A DNA stretch of 8,212 bases. Origin: BM509 sp036396915 (lineage in GTDB: Bacteria; Desulfobacterota; Desulfuromonadia; Desulfuromonadales; Geopsychrobacteraceae). The notes beneath the pieces are model-generated. The model saw nothing but the letters and a program-made list of their open reading frames with translations. It was not told the origin of the DNA and ran no database searches. Numbering within the stretch: the first letter of the stretch is position 1; each line of letters begins with the position of its first letter. Location of the stretch: contig DASWJX010000327.1 of NCBI GenBank assembly GCA_036396915.1, forward strand, positions 1 to 8,212, given 5' to 3'. This document shows, one piece after another, positions 6,452 through 8,212 of this stretch. The translations under genes and the position numbers were made by a program.

Positions 6452-6494
6452 CCAATAAAATGGCCTCCCGCCAAGCGGGAGGCCATTTTATTGG
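6452..6494. terminator. Bidirectional intrinsic terminator between convergent genes
   Basis: A perfect 19-bp inverted repeat (arms 6452-6470 and 6476-6494, loop CCAAG). Its GC-rich inner part GGCCTCCCG is flanked by an AATAAAAT / ATTTTATT outer part. The outer part supplies a U-rich tail on either strand, so it can end the ferritin transcript (plus) and the lipoprotein transcript (minus). Confidence 0.9.
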
Positions 6495-6556
6495 CGGTTT
6501 CCGTACCGTTTCCAGGGAGAAGTCGCCCTGCAACGGCTGCGGGATATGTCTTGCCG

Positions 6557-6886
6557 CTATTTCTGTTGGCTCAGCTCAAAGGCTTTCTCGGCCTGCCTGG
6601 CGCTCTGCTCCGCGGCACTTGCCGAAGCCTTGGCCTGGTTGGCGGCCGAAACGGCCAGGTCGGCGGCTGAACTTGCCCGCGCGGCCGATGCTTCCGCTTT
6701 CTGAGCGGCCGTTTCGGCGCGTTTCGCGGCGGCTTCCGCCTGGACCGCCGAACCCTCGGCGCTGGTCGAGGCTTCAATCGCCTGGTTGAGCAGGGCCCGA
6801 TCCTCCTGGGAAAGTTTCGCTGCGCAGCCTCCGAGCAGCATCAGAGCTGCCGCGGCAAAAGCCACTATCATCCAAGTGCTTTTCAT
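6557..6886 (-). CDS. Lpp/OprI-like alanine-zipper lipoprotein
   Basis: A 109-residue lipoprotein with signal sequence MKSTWMIVAFAAAALMLLGG and lipidation cysteine C21 (lipobox L-G-G-C). The mature 88 residues are about one third alanine, with abundant E, K, Q and S, and read as one long helix. Alanines recur in an unbroken 4-3 spacing at 43, 47, 50, 54, 57, 61, 64, 68 and on to 96 and 99, the pattern of an alanine-zipper coiled coil like that of Lpp. The chain ends in lysine (SQQK), as does Braun lipoprotein, whose terminal lysine is joined to peptidoglycan; attachment here is inferred. Position 22 is Ala, not Asp, so outer-membrane sorting is expected. It is longer than Lpp (78) or OprI (about 83). 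The ATG is supported by GGAGGA (complement of 6892-6897). Likely an abundant structural envelope protein. Confidence 0.88.
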   Translation of the reverse strand: MKSTWMIVAFAAAALMLLGGCAAKLSQEDRALLNQAIEASTSAEGSAVQAEAAAKRAETAAQKAEASAARASSAADLAVSAANQAKASASAAEQSARQAEKAFELSQQK

Positions 6887-6928
6887 GGTCGTCCTCCGTG
6901 ATGAAAGTTGTCATTGATAAGGAAAGGG

Positions 6929-6952
6929 AATCACAATCGGTGTGATTGTCAA
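6929..6952 (-). promoter_or_regulatory. Operator-like palindrome overlapping a -35 hexamer upstream of lipoprotein gene
   Basis: A perfect 7-bp inverted repeat AATCACA / TGTGATT with a 5-bp centre (6929-6947) abuts a consensus TTGACA on the minus strand (complement of 6947-6952), about 60 bp before the lipoprotein start. The palindrome would lie in the -35 to -10 spacer, a usual repressor position. No good -10 hexamer follows at 17 bp (TCCCTT), so the promoter itself is uncertain. Confidence 0.4.
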
Positions 6953-7017
6953 TCCCGTGGCGAAAATATTTAAGAGGCCATCGGCAGCGGATCCTGGGGT
7001 GCCCCGGCAGGCTCCTG

Positions 7018-7926
7018 CTATGGCTGGAGGGTGTCGAGCAGCAGCGTGACCAGCAGCAGCAGCATGGAGAGGTTCACCAGGCCGAACAGCTTGCCGTGGT
7101 CGGCCGCGCAGGCCCCTTTGCGCAACTCGCCGCAGGTGACAAGGGTCAGAGCGCTGAGCGCGGCCAGAAAGGCGTAGCCGAGCGGTTCGCTGCGCAGCAG
7201 GCCGAACAGGGGGAACTGCAGGTAGCTGAGGACGAGGGCCAGCAGCCAGCAGTTGTTGATGTGAAACAGGCGGCGACGATCGAACTGCCGGAACAGGTTG
7301 GGCAGCCCGCTGCGCCGGTGATCGTTGCGGTGACGGCCGGCCAGCAGCCAGAAGTGGGGCATCTGCCAGAGGAACAGGGTTCCCGCCAGCATCATCGCCG
7401 GAAAGGCGGTCGGCTCGCCGCCGGCGGCAGACCAGCCGATCAGCGGCGGCAGGGCGCCGCAGAGGGCGCCGGGCAGAACGGCATAGGCGGTGAGCCGTTT
7501 CAGACCGGTATAGACGCCGTTGTACCAGACAATGGCCGCGCCGCCCAGCAGCAGGGGCATGCGGCCGGGCAGCAGGGCGAGCAGCAGCAGCCCGCCGGCC
7601 AGCAGCAGCAGGGCGATCGACAGCACCTGGCCGGGCTGCAGGCGTCCGGTCGGCAGCGGCCGCAGCCGGGTCCGTTCCATGCGCGCGTCGATCTTCCGTT
7701 CCTGCCACTGGTTGAGCGCCGAACAGCCCGCGGAGAGCAGCAGGATGGCGCCCGCCACCAGCAATCCGCGCAGGTCCCAGTGGCGGCCGGCAAACAGATA
7801 ACCGGCCAGCCCGGAGAGCGCCACCAGCGCCGAAAGTCTGCCCCGACTCAATTGCAGCAGCAGGCTCAGCCGCTCCGGCAGCGCGGCGGTAGGCAGCGCG
7901 ACGCTATGGCGTGACGAAAAGCGCAT
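7018..7926 (-). CDS. ctaB: Heme O synthase (protoheme IX farnesyltransferase)
   Basis: A UbiA-superfamily inner-membrane enzyme that adds a farnesyl group to heme b to make heme O, the precursor of heme A for terminal oxidases. Numbering from the ATG at 7926 (302 residues), the prenyl-diphosphate/Mg motif reads N72-x3-E76-x3-D80 followed by ARMERTRLRPLPTGRL. The first acidic residue is Glu instead of Asp, a variant I recall in this family. YTGLKR lies at 139-144, the CtaB-specific GALPPLIGW at 157-165 and LFLWQMPHFW at 184-193. Seven to nine hydrophobic helices are apparent. An upstream TTG at 7980 would extend the protein by 18 residues but lies inside the preceding cytochrome gene with the GAGGAG directly against it. 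ATG 7926 starts 10 bp after that gene's stop and is preferred, although its ribosome site (AGGG) is weak. Co-orientation with an oxidase-type cytochrome supports a cox operon. Confidence 0.92.
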   Translation of the reverse strand: MRFSSRHSVALPTAALPERLSLLLQLSRGRLSALVALSGLAGYLFAGRHWDLRGLLVAGAILLLSAGCSALNQWQERKIDARMERTRLRPLPTGRLQPGQVLSIALLLLAGGLLLLALLPGRMPLLLGGAAIVWYNGVYTGLKRLTAYAVLPGALCGALPPLIGWSAAGGEPTAFPAMMLAGTLFLWQMPHFWLLAGRHRNDHRRSGLPNLFRQFDRRRLFHINNCWLLALVLSYLQFPLFGLLRSEPLGYAFLAALSALTLVTCGELRKGACAADHGKLFGLVNLSMLLLLVTLLLDTLQP

Positions 7927-7936
7927 CTGGTTGACC

Positions 7937-8212
7937 CTACTCGTCCGCTGGTTGCAGCAGATAGTCGACGATCGCTTCAATCTCCTCTGCCGACAGATCG
8001 TCGGCCGCGGGCATGATCGGCGGAAAGCCCGAGACGATATCGGCCTTCGGCTGCAGGATGGAGCGGCGGATGTAGTCGGCGTCCGCCTCGACCTCTTCGA
8101 TCGTTCCGTCGCGGTCGAGCCGGGTGGTGCGGCCGGCCAGGCCCTTGAAGCTGGGGCCGACCAGGGGGCTGCCGTCCAGACTGTGGCAGCCGGTGCAGCC
8201 CTGTTCCTTGAG
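7937..8212 (-). CDS. Cytochrome c domain, probable C-terminus of cytochrome c oxidase subunit II (partial)
   Basis: The frame is open from the right edge for 91 residues to a TAG at 7939-7937, so the N-terminal part lies outside the window. It carries one heme c site CTGCH (C6, C9, H10 of the visible part) and a distal methionine ligand M67 in PPIMP. The layout VGPSFKGLAG ... YIRRSILQP ... GFPPIMP ... EEIEAIVDYL is that of the cytochrome c domain fused to CoxB in caa3-type oxidases, which receives electrons from soluble cytochrome c and passes them to CuA. The heme O synthase gene 10 bp downstream supports this reading. Without the CuA part in view, a free monoheme cytochrome c or another oxidase-linked cytochrome cannot be excluded. 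The cytochrome c call is near certain; the subunit II assignment is probable. Confidence 0.82.
   Translation of the reverse strand, partial: LKEQGCTGCHSLDGSPLVGPSFKGLAGRTTRLDRDGTIEEVEADADYIRRSILQPKADIVSGFPPIMPAADDLSAEEIEAIVDYLLQPADE

Noticed and set aside
7040..7065. CAGCAG-like short tandem repeats on the plus strand (also near 7580-7610)
   Set aside because: These are runs of leucine CTG codons in membrane helices of ctaB, not a microsatellite with independent meaning.
6946..7914. Plus-strand glutamine-rich open frame of 322 codons
   Set aside because: It is the mirror of the leucine-rich heme O synthase gene: CTG codons on the minus strand read as CAG on the plus strand.

Overview
The window reads as a chromosomal segment of a GC-rich Gram-negative bacterium, most likely a Desulfuromonadales/Geobacter-type delta-proteobacterium. 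This is inferred from gene content (outer-membrane porin, Lpp-like lipoprotein, caa3-type oxidase fragment, DUF1540 protein, ferritin) and not from any marker gene. Coding density is high and no mobile element, CRISPR array, tRNA or rRNA is visible. No gene-free stretch exceeds about 235 bases.

Left part (1-3932, plus strand): a tightly packed four-gene operon. It holds the 3' end of a DUF2318 membrane protein with a CxxC/CxxC/GGGC cysteine cluster and a C-terminal YHS-like domain without cysteines, two paralogous MacB/FtsX-type ABC permeases, and their LolD/MacB-type ATPase. Gene junctions are a 3-bp gap, a 14-bp overlap and an ATG pair at the stop codon. This order resembles the DUF2318-permease-permease-ATPase block of the Campylobacter P19 / FetMP-type iron uptake loci. 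The upstream P19 and Ftr1 genes, if present, would lie outside the window.

Middle (3933-6494, plus strand): three separately spaced genes. They are an outer-membrane beta-barrel protein of the LbtU siderophore-porin type, a small protein with two DUF1540 cysteine modules, and a 165-residue bacterial ferritin with an intact ferroxidase centre. Each is followed by a clear boundary: intrinsic terminators after the porin, after the DUF1540 gene and after ferritin. Together with the left block this looks like an iron-handling neighbourhood: outer-membrane passage, inner-membrane iron/redox system, storage.

Right part (6495-8212, minus strand): a long alanine-zipper lipoprotein, heme O synthase (CtaB), and the C-terminal cytochrome c domain of what is probably cytochrome oxidase subunit II. 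The last two look like the end of a cox operon. A perfect 19-bp hairpin at 6452-6494 separates the convergent ferritin and lipoprotein genes and can terminate both strands.

I see no wholly new multi-gene system. The points most worth checking are the porin sitting where thioredoxin-like genes follow the ATPase in Campylobacter, the cysteine-less YHS domain, the exact internal duplication in the DUF1540 protein, the uninterrupted alanine stripe of the lipoprotein, and the operator-like palindrome upstream of it.
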